NCBI GenBank assembly: GCA_015231885.1
Contig: JADGAT010000018.1
Span: forward strand, 1-62,379
Length of the DNA: 62,379 nt
Direction: 5' to 3'
Source: SAR324 cluster bacterium
Lineage (GTDB): Bacteria; SAR324; NAC60-12
The translations under genes and the position numbers were made by a program. Below the pieces are notes generated by a model. The model was not told the origin of the DNA and searched no databases. It saw only the letters and a list, made by a program, of their open reading frames with translations. Of this stretch, positions 9,430-18,831 are shown in pieces (within the stretch, counting starts at the first letter, position 1; every line of letters starts with the position of its first letter).

Positions 9430-10377
9430 ATGACCCCTATCCTTTTTTATGATCTGCCATTTGGCATAACAACGATTGATGTACAGTGTTTCCGACAAAA
9501 TTTTGCAGGAAGTCATCTCATTATTGAAGGAGACTCTGCAGCCTTTGTTGATGTGGGCACTTCTTTTTCGGCATCGTTGCTGCTGGAAGGGTTGGCGATC
9601 AAACGCATTCCACGAGAAAATGTAGAGTATGTTATTGTGACACACATCCACCTGGATCATGCCGGAGGAGCAGGGGAGCTGATGAGCCATTTGCCGAATG
9701 CAAAATTTGTTGTCCACCCCCGTGGTGCCCGACACATGATTGATCCGCAAAAGCTGATAAATGCTGCCATTGATGTCTATGGGGTCGATAGAGTAAAAGA
9801 AGACTATGGCAACATCATACCCATACCCAAAGAGCGCGTGATTGAAGCTGAAGACGGATTGTCTGTTGATATGAATGGGAGAACATTTTTATTTCTGGAC
9901 ACTCCCGGCCATGCAAAACACCATGTATGTGTTTTTGATGAGCGCAGTCAGGGGATTTTTACGGGAGATGCCTTTGGTTTGTCATATCGAGAATTGGATA
10001 CAGACCGTGGTGCTTTTATTTTGCCAACAACCAGTCCTGCTCATTTTGCCCCAGAGGCAATGCGTCAATCGGTGAAAAAAATCATGAGCTATCGGCCTCA
10101 AAATATTTTTTTCACACACTTCAGCCACGTTACCAATGTTCCTCATCTGGTAGACGATTTTTTACGCCGGTTGGATCAATTTTTAGAACTGGGGCAGCAG
10201 TTGAAAAATCATGGGAAAGAACGCCATGCTCTATTTGTTCAGGGAATGGGAGATTTCTTGTTATCTGAACTGAAGCAACATGGAAGTACTCTTTCTGAAA
10301 AAGAAGCCCTGGAGGTCCTTGCTGTTGATTTGGAATTGAGCACACAAGGGATCGAAATTTGGCTGGATCAGCACTAA
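9430..10377 (+). CDS. MBL-fold metallo-hydrolase
   Basis: A 315-residue metallo-beta-lactamase-fold enzyme. The metal-binding motif T-H72-I-H74-L-D76-H77 is intact, followed by further ligands in DTPGHAKHH (about residues 156-164) and FTGDAFG. A helical C-terminal extension of about 90 residues follows the fold. Known relatives hydrolyse thioesters, lactones or phosphodiesters; the substrate is not readable here. No signal peptide is seen, so the enzyme is probably cytoplasmic. It appears monocistronic, with a ribosome site TTGAGG upstream. Confidence 0.88.
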   Translation: MTPILFYDLPFGITTIDVQCFRQNFAGSHLIIEGDSAAFVDVGTSFSASLLLEGLAIKRIPRENVEYVIVTHIHLDHAGGAGELMSHLPNAKFVVHPRGARHMIDPQKLINAAIDVYGVDRVKEDYGNIIPIPKERVIEAEDGLSVDMNGRTFLFLDTPGHAKHHVCVFDERSQGIFTGDAFGLSYRELDTDRGAFILPTTSPAHFAPEAMRQSVKKIMSYRPQNIFFTHFSHVTNVPHLVDDFLRRLDQFLELGQQLKNHGKERHALFVQGMGDFLLSELKQHGSTLSEKEALEVLAVDLELSTQGIEIWLDQH

Positions 10378-10710
10378 GGAATGCTCAAACAATAACTTAG
10401 CAAACCTACTTGTCTTTTCAACGATCTTCTGCGTTGCTTTAGGGTTCGTGCAGAAATAACGTTGACAAAGATGAGGAAGTATTTTTTCTTGGCTACAAGG
10501 CGTCTTCAATTGTGCATACTGGAGTATGTTCCTTTGAAGACATAGCAAGCCAAGCTATGCGCCCGATAAAACGCCTTGAACCTCGATGAACATCCTGCGT
10601 AACTTTCACATGTTATTATTTTCGCCTTCCTAAAATTCTAATTTTCTCAGATTGGTTCAGATTCATCATGTGGTGGAGTCTGAATTAACGAAGTAGAGAA
10701 ACGTCACCTC
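10378..10710. other. Intergenic region between MBL gene and miaA
   Basis: This 333-bp gap between convergent genes holds no convincing protein. It contains the compound inverted repeat listed at 10488-10559, which looks like an interspersed repeat or a bidirectional termination structure. The rest is unremarkable. Confidence 0.6.
10488..10559. repeat. Compound inverted repeat
   Basis: Three nested arms share one centre: CTTGGCT (10488-10494) with AGCCAAG (10548-10554), GTCTTCAA (10502-10509) with TTGAAGAC (10534-10541), and CATACT (10515-10520) with AGTATG (10523-10528). A competing hairpin, CATAGC (10541-10546) with GCTATG (10554-10559), uses the outer right arm. The layout suggests a dispersed palindromic element. 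Confidence 0.6.
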
Positions 10711-11619
10711 CTACACTAGAAAGTCCTTCACTTTCAGCAAAATCTCTTTTTGCTTTCCATAAGGAAACCATTGGATGTCTGGATCCTTTCGAAACCAGGT
10801 CAACTGCCGTTTTGCATAGTTCCTGGTTTTTTGCTGAATAGCAGCAACCATTTCTGATTCAGTGGATCTGTTTTGTAAAAAATCAATCACTTGTCGATAC
10901 CCAATGGCTTGTAATGACTTGAGGTCTGCAGGATATTTATCGAGCAGCGCCTGGACTTCCCCAATTAAGCCTGCCTGCAGCATGGCATGTGTGCGCTGAT
11001 TGATCAATTGGTATAGATCTACCCTTTTATGCCAATATCCCACTGAAAAAACAGAGTATTGTTTATATTTAAATCCATGATTCTGTTGATAGTGCTGTAT
11101 GGATTTCCCTGTGTGCAGGTACACTTCCAATGCACGTAAAATTCGGGCCGTGTCATTGGAAGAAAGTTTTGATGCGCTTTCTGGGTCATATTGCTGTAAT
11201 TTCTGGTAGCAGATGGAAAGACCTTCTTGATGCCACTCTGTTATTTGTGATTTGATTTCTGCTGGAATGTCAGGAACTTCGCAAATGCCAAAAATCAAGC
11301 AGCGAAAATAAAGACCGGTTCCTCCTACGAGAATGATGGGTTTGTTTTCCTGGTGAAGTCGTTCAATAATGCCCCTTGTTTCTTTTTCATAACGTCCTGC
11401 CGAATAGTACCCGTCCGGTTTCACCAGATTCAGCTGGTGATGTGGAACCAAAGCCTGCTCAGAGGCAGTCGGTTTAGCGGTCCCAATATCCAGATGCTGA
11501 TACACCTGCATGGAATCTGCGCAGATGATTTCTCCACCCAACTGTTCTGCCAAATAGAGGGCAAGTTCGCTTTTTCCACTGGCTGTGGGACCGACGACTG
11601 CAATAATTTTAGGAGTCAT
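10711..11619 (-). CDS. miaA: tRNA dimethylallyltransferase
   Basis: MiaA adds a dimethylallyl group to N6 of A37 in tRNAs that read codons starting with U. The P-loop GPTASGKS is at residues 10-17 of the 302-residue product. Later motifs include D-S-M-Q-V-Y for catalysis, GTAKP, and GGTGLYFR. The start at 11619 is chosen because AGAGGAAAC precedes that ATG; an upstream in-frame ATG at 11640 lacks such a site. Unlike in enterobacteria, mutL and hfq are not adjacent. The C-terminal end (NYAKRQLTWFRKD) is complete. Confidence 0.96.
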   Translation of the reverse strand: MTPKIIAVVGPTASGKSELALYLAEQLGGEIICADSMQVYQHLDIGTAKPTASEQALVPHHQLNLVKPDGYYSAGRYEKETRGIIERLHQENKPIILVGGTGLYFRCLIFGICEVPDIPAEIKSQITEWHQEGLSICYQKLQQYDPESASKLSSNDTARILRALEVYLHTGKSIQHYQQNHGFKYKQYSVFSVGYWHKRVDLYQLINQRTHAMLQAGLIGEVQALLDKYPADLKSLQAIGYRQVIDFLQNRSTESEMVAAIQQKTRNYAKRQLTWFRKDPDIQWFPYGKQKEILLKVKDFLV

Positions 11620-11938
11620 GTTTCCTCTTGGTAACGTCAAAATACTATATTTTTAGGAGGGCGAAAATAATAACATACGAAAGTCATCCAGGATTTTTGT
11701 AAATTTGCTGAGTTATTGTTTGAGCATTTCTTTATGGCGAATCATCACTAGCAGTTTATGAATAGAAAGGCAAATCGGCAATATTTACCTTTTTAAAAAT
11801 AAATTTTCCGGCATCCAACCAATCCCAGGCTTATATTTTTAGGGAAGAATGCTATCGGCACAAATGGACTGCGTTGTGCATTTCTTGTATAATGAGTCGA
11901 AAACACAAGTTTTGGAAAACAAAAAAGAGTGTTCTCTG

Positions 11939-12943
11939 ATGAAAAATTTACGACATTTTTTTCTATTTTGGATAATTCTCTGGAGCATCTGGCCCCTTGC
12001 ACAAGCTCGGGCAGGAACGATTGCGGTGCCTTCTATTTTTGTATTGCATCGCCCGCTCAATCCTGCTTTGATTACCCGTACGACTGGATCTGGTTTTGCC
12101 TATGGGGGGGGGCTTGGTAATCGAGATTTGCTGAATAGTGCTCCCAGTAACTGCGAATTGAAAGGCTACAGCAAGTGCAATCCTGATAAATCCAGCAGTC
12201 GTTTTGCTTATTCCAACTGGGGAGATTTGTTTTATTTTCAATTGGAAAATATGACTCTGGAAAAACGTGAAGGGGATAATCAGCAAGCTTACTCCATCAA
12301 CTTCAACCAATCAGAATATGATGCGATGTTGTCTATGGGGCTCAAGTTTGGATTCCTCTCAGTTGGTACCTATTATCGCGAAACCGAATTGCAGTTACGG
12401 GAATTTTTTGTAGATTTCAATGGCTCCTTCAGCAGTACATTTAAAACAGAAACCACCAGCCCTGGCTATGGGATTCATTTGAACATTGGGGATGTCTTTC
12501 ACATGGCGTACTATCAGGATGGTCCGACGGCCCCAAAAAATAAAAATCAGCAAGGGCGTGATTTTGAATTGCATAGTGCTGAAGGATTTCGTGGAGGAGG
12601 CCTTGGATTTCGTATTGACCTGGGAGGGCCGGAAGAACGTCCTGATGAAATCAATATTGAGTTTTTTCAACTGTCTACTGAGTCGCCCATCATCGAACAG
12701 CCAGCCGCTTTGGTGGGGTTGAACTTTGAAATAATTCTCTATTCCTTTGTCTTTTACTCTTTGATTTTGCAGGATGTCCACAACAACTACTTCAGCGGAG
12801 AATTGCTTCGGGATGGAGATGTGAGTTTTGCCACCGGCATTGGTTGGAATGGAGAATGGCTGCAAATTTTAGCAGGACGCGATCCACGCTATTTTGCGGG
12901 GATAGATGGTGGCGTTCAGCTGGTAACAGGATTTCAATTTTAG
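11939..12943 (+). CDS. Predicted outer-membrane or periplasmic protein, unknown
   Basis: From the ATG at 11939 the 334-residue product begins with a classical signal peptide (MKNLRHFF, hydrophobic core, QARA cleavage region). The rest is rich in Gly, aromatic residues and alternating hydrophobic strands and ends with Gln-Phe, a usual beta-barrel terminus. Two cysteines sit close together near residue 80. It is followed two bases later by another exported protein, so the two are probably an operon. The open frame extends upstream to 11849, but that extension would bury the signal peptide. Confidence 0.7.
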   Translation: MKNLRHFFLFWIILWSIWPLAQARAGTIAVPSIFVLHRPLNPALITRTTGSGFAYGGGLGNRDLLNSAPSNCELKGYSKCNPDKSSSRFAYSNWGDLFYFQLENMTLEKREGDNQQAYSINFNQSEYDAMLSMGLKFGFLSVGTYYRETELQLREFFVDFNGSFSSTFKTETTSPGYGIHLNIGDVFHMAYYQDGPTAPKNKNQQGRDFELHSAEGFRGGGLGFRIDLGGPEERPDEINIEFFQLSTESPIIEQPAALVGLNFEIILYSFVFYSLILQDVHNNYFSGELLRDGDVSFATGIGWNGEWLQILAGRDPRYFAGIDGGVQLVTGFQF

Positions 12944-12944
12944 G

Positions 12945-13439
12945 ATGAGACGCATGACCTCTCGACTTCATGGGTGGAAAATAATCGGCATTGGCTGCTT
13001 AATATTTGGATTGACCGGAAGCCTTTATCCCTTGCATGCCTTGCAGTTTGGCCGGCCGTTAAAAACAGACATCTTGGATAATGCCGACAAACCCATTGCC
13101 AAAGCATTGATCTATATTGATTATTTTGAAATCCTGGATATGAATTCAAAGCTGCTTGGCAAAGTGGGAATCGTCAATGCAAATGGTATTTTCCAACTAT
13201 TTCTGGCAAAGGGTGACAGTCCAAGGACATTAGCCGGTTGGGCAGCCAACCGTGAATTGTATGACCGCAGAGACCAGCTGGTGGGTTATTATGATTGGAG
13301 TTCGTATTGGGTGTACGCCTACTCGGTCAGTGGTAAAAGATTGGGAAAGGCCAAATGCATCGCCTTTCGGGGTTATTGCGCTGCAGGCATTGCTGCTTAT
13401 TTGACCGGGCTTTTTGACTCAACCCAAAAAATCAATTGA
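12945..13439 (+). CDS. Exported protein of unknown function
   Basis: A 164-residue protein with a signal peptide or single membrane anchor (WKIIGIGCLIFGLTGSLYPLHA) after a basic start. The mature part begins with a beta-rich segment resembling a carboxypeptidase-regulatory-like or transthyretin-like fold (TDILDNADKPIAKALIYI), which is weak evidence. It starts one base after the stop of the preceding outer-membrane gene, consistent with coupling. Its 3' end overlaps the convergent gspC gene by eight bases. Confidence 0.65.
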   Translation: MRRMTSRLHGWKIIGIGCLIFGLTGSLYPLHALQFGRPLKTDILDNADKPIAKALIYIDYFEILDMNSKLLGKVGIVNANGIFQLFLAKGDSPRTLAGWAANRELYDRRDQLVGYYDWSSYWVYAYSVSGKRLGKAKCIAFRGYCAAGIAAYLTGLFDSTQKIN

Positions 13440-14532
13440 TGTAGTAGCGTAACACTTTGTTGACGCCTTCTCGTTCTATCATTAATTCAATTTCTCGTTC
13501 TGACTGTAGTTTTTGTAACAACCCCATCGCTTTGGTGACATTGTCGATCAATGTGCCATTGATCGACACAATGATGTCATTCTTCACCAGACCCAATGCT
13601 TGATACATGCTTTCTTTGCGGATGTACTTGAACTGAAAGTAGGTTTTCCCCTCTTTGACCTTAGGGACAACACGGGCATCTTGCAGGATTTGAGCAAAAT
13701 TTTTCAATTGCTCATCCACCCATTCCCGTTGCAGATGAAACGTTTCTTGATCTGAAGAAACAGGTTCCGCCGCGGATTTTTCAGTTTTTGGTGTGGACTC
13801 TTTTTTTGCCAGGGAACGGGGTTCGGGCGCTCTGGAAGAGGCTTCTGTTCTTTTAGGTTGAGCTTTTTTTTGAGATCTTGTTTTTGCTGCAGAGTTCTCC
13901 TGAGTTTTGTTAGGAAGCTGGAAAACGACTTCTGCTGGAGTTTGCATGGTCATCCATTCTTCTGCACCTTGATACATCACGGCCACCTTGCGGTCTTCAA
14001 TTTGACTGACTTTCACACTATCATCAGGGCACTCTATATTAATCTTGATGTCAGGCACTACAAAACAATCTCCAATGCCAACAATTCTTTCTTGATTATT
14101 TCCCTGTTTAACAATGAAGGCATAAGACGATTGCTTATTGGGATCAACGACAGTGCCGCGCAACTCTATTTTTAATTTGGAAAGGAAAGGCTCCGAGGAT
14201 TTTTTATTTTCTTCTGCTTTTGCCGCCAGTTCTTCTGGAGAAATATCATCTTTTGGTTGTTCTTTTCGCTCTACTTTAAATATATTCTGATCAAGGAAAG
14301 CTATAAATTTTTGTTTGTCAGCACCTGGATCGGGAGGAAGTGACGTTTTGGGGAGGCGCACTGGTTTGGAGGATTGAACCGGCAGAGCCAGTACCTTTAA
14401 ATGCACAAAATGTCCTGCCATTGCTCCCAATCCATACAATAGTAGAGCGCATAACAGAATATTTCCAATAACCACCATATTATGGATCGATAAAAAGCCT
14501 TTGTTCAGGAGGCTATGAATAGACGCTTTCAT
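13432..14532 (-). CDS. gspC: GspC-like type II secretion protein
   Basis: The 366-residue protein follows the GspC plan: a short cytoplasmic start, one membrane helix (about residues 19-44), a proline-rich linker, a homology region (KIELRGTVVDPNKQSSYAFI...GDCF), a long Lys/Glu/Ala linker, and a C-terminal PDZ-like domain (about 280-366) with GLVKNDIIVSINGT. GspC links the inner-membrane platform to the GspD secretin. No other gsp gene lies within this window, so the gene is an orphan here or at the edge of a dispersed set. A small membrane protein is encoded just upstream on the same strand. Confidence 0.8.
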   Translation of the reverse strand: MKASIHSLLNKGFLSIHNMVVIGNILLCALLLYGLGAMAGHFVHLKVLALPVQSSKPVRLPKTSLPPDPGADKQKFIAFLDQNIFKVERKEQPKDDISPEELAAKAEENKKSSEPFLSKLKIELRGTVVDPNKQSSYAFIVKQGNNQERIVGIGDCFVVPDIKINIECPDDSVKVSQIEDRKVAVMYQGAEEWMTMQTPAEVVFQLPNKTQENSAAKTRSQKKAQPKRTEASSRAPEPRSLAKKESTPKTEKSAAEPVSSDQETFHLQREWVDEQLKNFAQILQDARVVPKVKEGKTYFQFKYIRKESMYQALGLVKNDIIVSINGTLIDNVTKAMGLLQKLQSEREIELMIEREGVNKVLRYYIN

Positions 14533-14547
14533 TTCGTTCTGTCGTTA

Positions 14548-14748
14548 TTAAAGAAATCGTTCATAAGACCTCTCTTTGGGAGGCGACCGTCGGTCTAAAT
14601 TATCAATTTCTTTTTGATTGTCTGGGTATGGTACCTGTTCCTGTTCCCAGGGCAGTTCATGAGTGGATACATAAGTAATGGCTAAGAGGAGCAGGGCAAA
14701 AAAGATAATGATTGCTTTTTTTTCCTTGGGATCAAAGTTATCCAGCAT
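14548..14748 (-). CDS. Small single-span membrane protein
   Basis: A 66-residue protein with a charged start (MLDNFDPKEKK), one membrane helix (about residues 12-28) and a charged, proline-containing periplasmic tail. It ends 15 bases before the gspC start on the same strand, suggesting co-expression and perhaps a small accessory role in the secretion platform. No family was recognised. The frame has normal codon texture, which is why I accept it despite its size. Confidence 0.6.
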   Translation of the reverse strand: MLDNFDPKEKKAIIIFFALLLLAITYVSTHELPWEQEQVPYPDNQKEIDNLDRRSPPKERSYERFL

Positions 14749-14897
14749 TCTTCGAATTTGTGATTTTTATTTTGGTGTTCAATGTAACGGCTGGGTTGTC
14801 GATATCCGGAATGAAAACAAGCCGTACATCATGTCAAAGTAGAGTTAATCTACCAGAGGAATGAAAACATGTCAGTATTTAATCGTAATAAACAAAA

Positions 14898-15530
14898 ATG
14901 ATAGGCTTCTTGACCACTGGTGTACTACTAGGACTTTCTGCCGGATGGGCTCCAGGGCCCTTACTAGCACTTGTGATTGCAGAAACACTTCAACATGGTC
15001 TGAAAGCAGGTGTCAAGGTAGCACTGTCCCCTGTTCTCACTGATTTGCCAATTATAATCTTCACCCTGTTCATGCTGGCTGCGCTGTCTCAGTTTCAGAC
15101 GATACTGGGCTGCATTTCCTTGATGGGAGGAGTTTTTGTATTATACCTGTGCTATGGCAGTATTCAGGCCACGGGAATCGACATGCATGCGAATGATTTC
15201 CAGGCTCAATCCTTAAAAAAAGGAGTCCTTGTCAATGTTCTGAGCCCTCACCCTTATTTATTCTGGTTCAGTGTCGGAGCACCCACGACGGCAAAAGCCA
15301 TGGAGCAGAGTGTGATGTCCGTGCTTGCTTTCATTGGCAGTTTTTATGTATTCCTGGTGGGTTCGAAAATAGTGCTGGCCATACTGGTCAGCCAATCCCA
15401 GCCTTTTTTGACAGGGCGTTTTTATGTCTATACCATGCGTTGCCTGAGTGTGCTGCTGTGTATTTTCTCCCTTTTCCTGTTTTATGACGGCTTCAAGCGG
15501 ATGGGGTGGATCTTTCATGGACTGGAATAA
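14898..15530 (+). CDS. LysE/RhtB-family exporter
   Basis: A 210-residue integral membrane protein with about six hydrophobic segments. The N terminus contains the family pattern GLSAGWAPGPLLALV, equivalent to the G-x-x-x-x-x-x-P-G-P motif of amino-acid exporters. A second motif, LVNVLSPHPYLFW, matches the L-N-x-x-x-P-x-x-x-x-F/W element of the fourth segment. Members export amino acids or small metabolites. It lies back-to-front with the downstream kinase gene (3-base gap, opposite strands). The start codon has no clear ribosome site. Confidence 0.82.
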   Translation: MIGFLTTGVLLGLSAGWAPGPLLALVIAETLQHGLKAGVKVALSPVLTDLPIIIFTLFMLAALSQFQTILGCISLMGGVFVLYLCYGSIQATGIDMHANDFQAQSLKKGVLVNVLSPHPYLFWFSVGAPTTAKAMEQSVMSVLAFIGSFYVFLVGSKIVLAILVSQSQPFLTGRFYVYTMRCLSVLLCIFSLFLFYDGFKRMGWIFHGLE

Positions 15531-15533
15531 TAG

Positions 15534-16850
15534 TCAATGTGCCGTCATGGGTAAAGTTATCACAAATTCAGTATATTCCCCTTCTTCACTTTTTACCTGG
15601 ATACTGCCGCGATGTCCCTGGACAATGATCTCATGGCTGATCGAAAGTCCCAATCCAGTGCCTTTGCCTGGAGGTTTGGTGGTATAAAACGGAAGAAACA
15701 CCTGGGGCGCAACATCTTCTGGCATTCCAATTCCATTGTCTTTGATACGAATTTCAACTCGATCGTTAGTGCGCTGTGTTACTAACCCCAGTTTGGGGGC
15801 AAACGGGGGGCCACAAGTTTCCAATTTTTTGAGCAGGGCATCAAAGGCATTGTTGAAAAGATTCAAAAACACTTGCCCTAAATCCTGAGGAACTGCATCC
15901 ACAAGCCCAACCGAATCATCGAAATCATCCTCGATCACTGCACTAAACGAAAAATGCTGTGCTCTGATTCCATGGTAGGAGAGGTTCGCGTATTCATACA
16001 ACAGGTTGTTCAGATCCGTAGGCTCCCATTCTCCTTGTTGTCCTCCTGAATGCAGGAGCATGCTTTTTATAATACGCTCAATGCGTTTGCCATGTTCGCT
16101 GATGACCTTGGTAGAATGTTTTAAATTCTTAAAACTTCCAGCAATGTCCTTCCTGCTGGCAGAATCAATGTCCTTTGTGTGCTGGTCTATTTTCCGTTCA
16201 CATTCCAAAAGAAAGTCTTCACACAATTCAGCATAATTGTTGATGAAATTCAGTGGATTTTTGATTTCATGAGCAATGCCTGCTGTGATGGTTCCCAAAG
16301 ATGCCAGTTTTTCCTGAACAATCAATTGATCTTGTGTCCTGCGCAACTGCTCCAGTGAGTCCTGGAGTTCCCGGGTTCTTCTTTTCACTTGCCTTTCCAG
16401 TTTTTCTGCAGCCTGTTTACTTTCTGTAATGTCTTCAAAGATGACAACAAAATATTTTTTTTCAGGACTATAGACCGAAACGGTATACCATTTTTCCCAG
16501 GGTTCAAAATAAAGATCAAATCGTTTCTGTCCTCCATGTAAGGCCACTTCTCCATACGTGTGAATCAAATCCGTGTAAGTTTTCTCAATTCCGGGAATAA
16601 TTGTGGTAATTCGCTTCCCAATCACCTCTTCTTTTTTTAATCCTGTGAATTTTTCAAAATTTTCATTGATTTCCAAGAAGACATAATCAATCGGCTGGTT
16701 GTTTTCATCAATAATAATTTGGTGAAAGGCATAAGCATCCAAATTTTTTTCAAATAAGAGACGATATTTTTTTTCATTGAGGAGCAACTGTTGTTTCACC
16801 TCATCGAGCTCTTGAAGCAACTGTTTCTTGGTTTTGTTGTTGTCCCGCAT
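15534..16850 (-). CDS. Soluble PAS-sensor histidine kinase
   Basis: This 438-residue kinase lacks membrane segments. An N-terminal coiled coil leads into a PAS domain (about residues 25-145, ending VVIFEDITESK). A second coiled coil precedes the dimerisation region, whose phospho-accepting His lies in GTITAGIAHEIKNPLNF. The ATP-binding domain shows QDLGQVFLNLFNNAFDAL, DNGIGM and GKGTGLGLSIS. The signal is likely cytoplasmic, such as redox state or a ligand. No receiver protein is adjacent, so its partner is encoded elsewhere or among the block's regulators. Confidence 0.92.
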   Translation of the reverse strand: MRDNNKTKKQLLQELDEVKQQLLLNEKKYRLLFEKNLDAYAFHQIIIDENNQPIDYVFLEINENFEKFTGLKKEEVIGKRITTIIPGIEKTYTDLIHTYGEVALHGGQKRFDLYFEPWEKWYTVSVYSPEKKYFVVIFEDITESKQAAEKLERQVKRRTRELQDSLEQLRRTQDQLIVQEKLASLGTITAGIAHEIKNPLNFINNYAELCEDFLLECERKIDQHTKDIDSASRKDIAGSFKNLKHSTKVISEHGKRIERIIKSMLLHSGGQQGEWEPTDLNNLLYEYANLSYHGIRAQHFSFSAVIEDDFDDSVGLVDAVPQDLGQVFLNLFNNAFDALLKKLETCGPPFAPKLGLVTQRTNDRVEIRIKDNGIGMPEDVAPQVFLPFYTTKPPGKGTGLGLSISHEIIVQGHRGSIQVKSEEGEYTEFVITLPMTAH

Positions 16851-17164
16851 TTATGGCCTTCTCCATCAATTTGATTTTGCTCACAAATTCATTTGATATT
16901 AGCTTGTATTATCCATTGATTCCCAATGGTTTGTAAAGCCAAATCAAATGGCTCTGAAATCATTGTCAGAGTATGCTCATAGTAATCTCTCCAATAGATT
17001 TCCTCACGAATTCAATCTCGTTTGTCGGTTGGAGAGGATGCTGGATGGGAATGATTTTTTATCGATTCTACAGTTTCCATAAACCTTCATCACAAAGAAA
17101 GGTTATTATTTTCATTCGCCTTATCAAAACGGTCAAAAAGCATTCCTTAGTGGATGTCCGACAT
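16851..17164. other. 314-bp intergenic region
   Basis: No convincing gene. A small inverted repeat, CCATTG-ATTCC-CAATGG, lies at 16913-16929 about 60 bases upstream of the kinase start and could be an operator. Otherwise nothing stands out. Confidence 0.5.
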
Positions 17165-17515
17165 TTATAGACAGCGGTGGGACAATAATTTCTCAGAAAC
17201 TTCCATATCAGAAGCTTGAGTAAAGATTCGGGCATAATTTCCCTGAATTTTCGATGTGAAATCGATCTGCTGTTGTCCTGAACAACCCAGTACTTGAGCT
17301 ACGGTGGAGAGATGTGCCCCTTCACCCTGTGCTGCTTCTTCGACCAACTGGGAGCGGTTCGCTTTCACAAAAGCATGGATCATCTCTTCCGAAGAATGGT
17401 AACCAACGACATCAGGTGTGGTTGAAGATGTGAATTGTAAAGATGTGGTTGCCTGACAGGCTCCTAAAGTTAATATGCTGATACCTGTCAACACAAGTGC
17501 TTTGATAAATTTCAT
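17165..17515 (-). CDS. DUF3015-like lipoprotein
   Basis: A 116-residue lipoprotein: the signal sequence ends LTLGAC, giving a lipidated Cys at about residue 20. The mature part contains F-V-K-A-N-x-x-x-L-x-x-x-A-A-Q-G-x-G-x-x-L-x-x-x-A-x-x-L-G-C and later Y-A-R-I-F, the pattern I associate with DUF3015 proteins. Those proteins have no established function. A good ribosome site (GAAAGGAGAATT in the gene direction) precedes the ATG. It is 110 bases downstream of livF on the same strand. Confidence 0.65.
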   Translation of the reverse strand: MKFIKALVLTGISILTLGACQATTSLQFTSSTTPDVVGYHSSEEMIHAFVKANRSQLVEEAAQGEGAHLSTVAQVLGCSGQQQIDFTSKIQGNYARIFTQASDMEVSEKLLSHRCL

Positions 17516-17625
17516 AATTCTCCTTTCTGAAAAATGTGGAACGGGTTGCGGTCTGTTGATGAAGTTGTCGCAAAAATGGAATGATAGAAAAAGGCATGCA
17601 AGATTGATGCAGGGTACTTCTCTTT

Positions 17626-18336
17626 TTACAGACCAAGATATCTGTGCAAAATGTCAGGTTGGTGTTTCAATGCTTGAGAATTGCCTTCGTACACAACTTT
17701 TCCTTTTTCGATGATGACATTTTGATCGGTCAGGTGCAACAAGGCATTGATATCTTTATCCACAATCAAAGCGGCAATTCCAGTCTCTTTGATGGACTGG
17801 ATCACCGACCAGATGTTTTGGCAAACCAAGGGCGCCAAACCTTCCGTGACTTCATCCAGTAGAAGGACTCTGGGGTTGGTCATCAAGGCACGTGCAATGC
17901 TCGCCATTTGTTGCTCTCCCCCGGAAAGCTGGTTTCCCATGTGATTTAAACGTGCCTGAAGTTGTGGAAACGTGTCCAGGATTCGATTGAGATTCCATTC
18001 TTCTTTACCATTCACCCCAGGAGCCGCAGCCATTATTAAATTCTCAAGCACTGACAAATTGGGAAAAATACCGCGATGTTCCGGCACAAAAGCAATACCT
18101 TGCTGTGCAATTTTTTGAACAGGTGAGTTGGTCATATTTTGACCAAAAAAAGTGACAGAACCTTTTTTTGGGGGATTCAATCCCATGATGGATTTCAGCA
18201 GCGTTGTTTTTCCCATCCCATTTCTGCCAAGGAGGGAGATGATTTCTCCGGCATTAAGGGTCAGACTGACTCCATGCAAAATGTGGCTGCTTCCATAAAA
18301 AGTATGGATGTTGGAGACTTCAACAATAGGGACCAT
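17626..18336 (-). CDS. livF: Branched-chain amino-acid ABC transporter ATPase LivF
   Basis: Complete 236-residue ATPase. Walker A is GRNGMGKTT (about residues 37-45), the signature is LSGGEQQM, and Walker B is VLLLDEVTEGLAP. The opening VEVSNIHTFYG and lack of the long LivG-type insertion mark it as LivF rather than LivG. Its natural partners livG, livM, livH and livK lie 27.8 kb away on the same strand and point towards it, suggesting that the operon has been split. No Shine-Dalgarno is visible ahead of its ATG, which fits a disturbed 5' context. Confidence 0.93.
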   Translation of the reverse strand: MVPIVEVSNIHTFYGSSHILHGVSLTLNAGEIISLLGRNGMGKTTLLKSIMGLNPPKKGSVTFFGQNMTNSPVQKIAQQGIAFVPEHRGIFPNLSVLENLIMAAAPGVNGKEEWNLNRILDTFPQLQARLNHMGNQLSGGEQQMASIARALMTNPRVLLLDEVTEGLAPLVCQNIWSVIQSIKETGIAALIVDKDINALLHLTDQNVIIEKGKVVYEGNSQALKHQPDILHRYLGL

Positions 18337-18459
18337 TAAGAATTAACACATTAAAAGGAAAAACGCTGAATAGCCGATAAACAAAGGTCCATCAAAAAGC
18401 CTGATTCGTATGAAAAAGTCAGGTAAGGTGTCTCCACACCCATAACAACGGGAGTTTGA

Positions 18460-18831
18460 ATGAACATCCAACTTCCGAAAAAGAAGACACCCATGGAGAT
18501 TATAGCCTCTTTTCCGCTAGTTTTGTACAGTTATCATATACTCGAGAGCCATTGCTCTCGCTTTGAGAGATATTTTAACCCGATATTTGATGCTTTAGGC
18601 ATTTTCAATCCGCTTCGTTTTTTGATGTCGGCTTTGATTCAACCGTTGTTGGGCATTGAATATTTAGCCCACTACAACGGGGCCTATCAAACCATTCAAC
18701 AACGCTATGGTTCACACATTCAACTATACGGTAGCGATACACTGACTTCAGGATTAAAACGAATCGTTACCTCAATGGCCAGTTGGAAACTCTTATTGTT
18801 CCAAGCCCATTGTCTCAAAGAAGAAGGTTAG
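18460..18831 (+). CDS. Hypothetical protein next to transposon remnants
   Basis: A 123-residue frame with the ribosome site GGGAG six bases before its ATG. The protein is mostly helical, with hydrophobic stretches (FPLVLYSYHILE, LRFLMSALIQPLLGIEYLA) that could be amphipathic rather than membrane helices. I recognise no family. Its 3' end runs into the truncated IS66-like fragment on the opposite strand (4-base overlap), so its C terminus may be cut or fused by that junction. It could be a fragment of a larger gene. Confidence 0.4.
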   Translation: MNIQLPKKKTPMEIIASFPLVLYSYHILESHCSRFERYFNPIFDALGIFNPLRFLMSALIQPLLGIEYLAHYNGAYQTIQQRYGSHIQLYGSDTLTSGLKRIVTSMASWKLLLFQAHCLKEEG

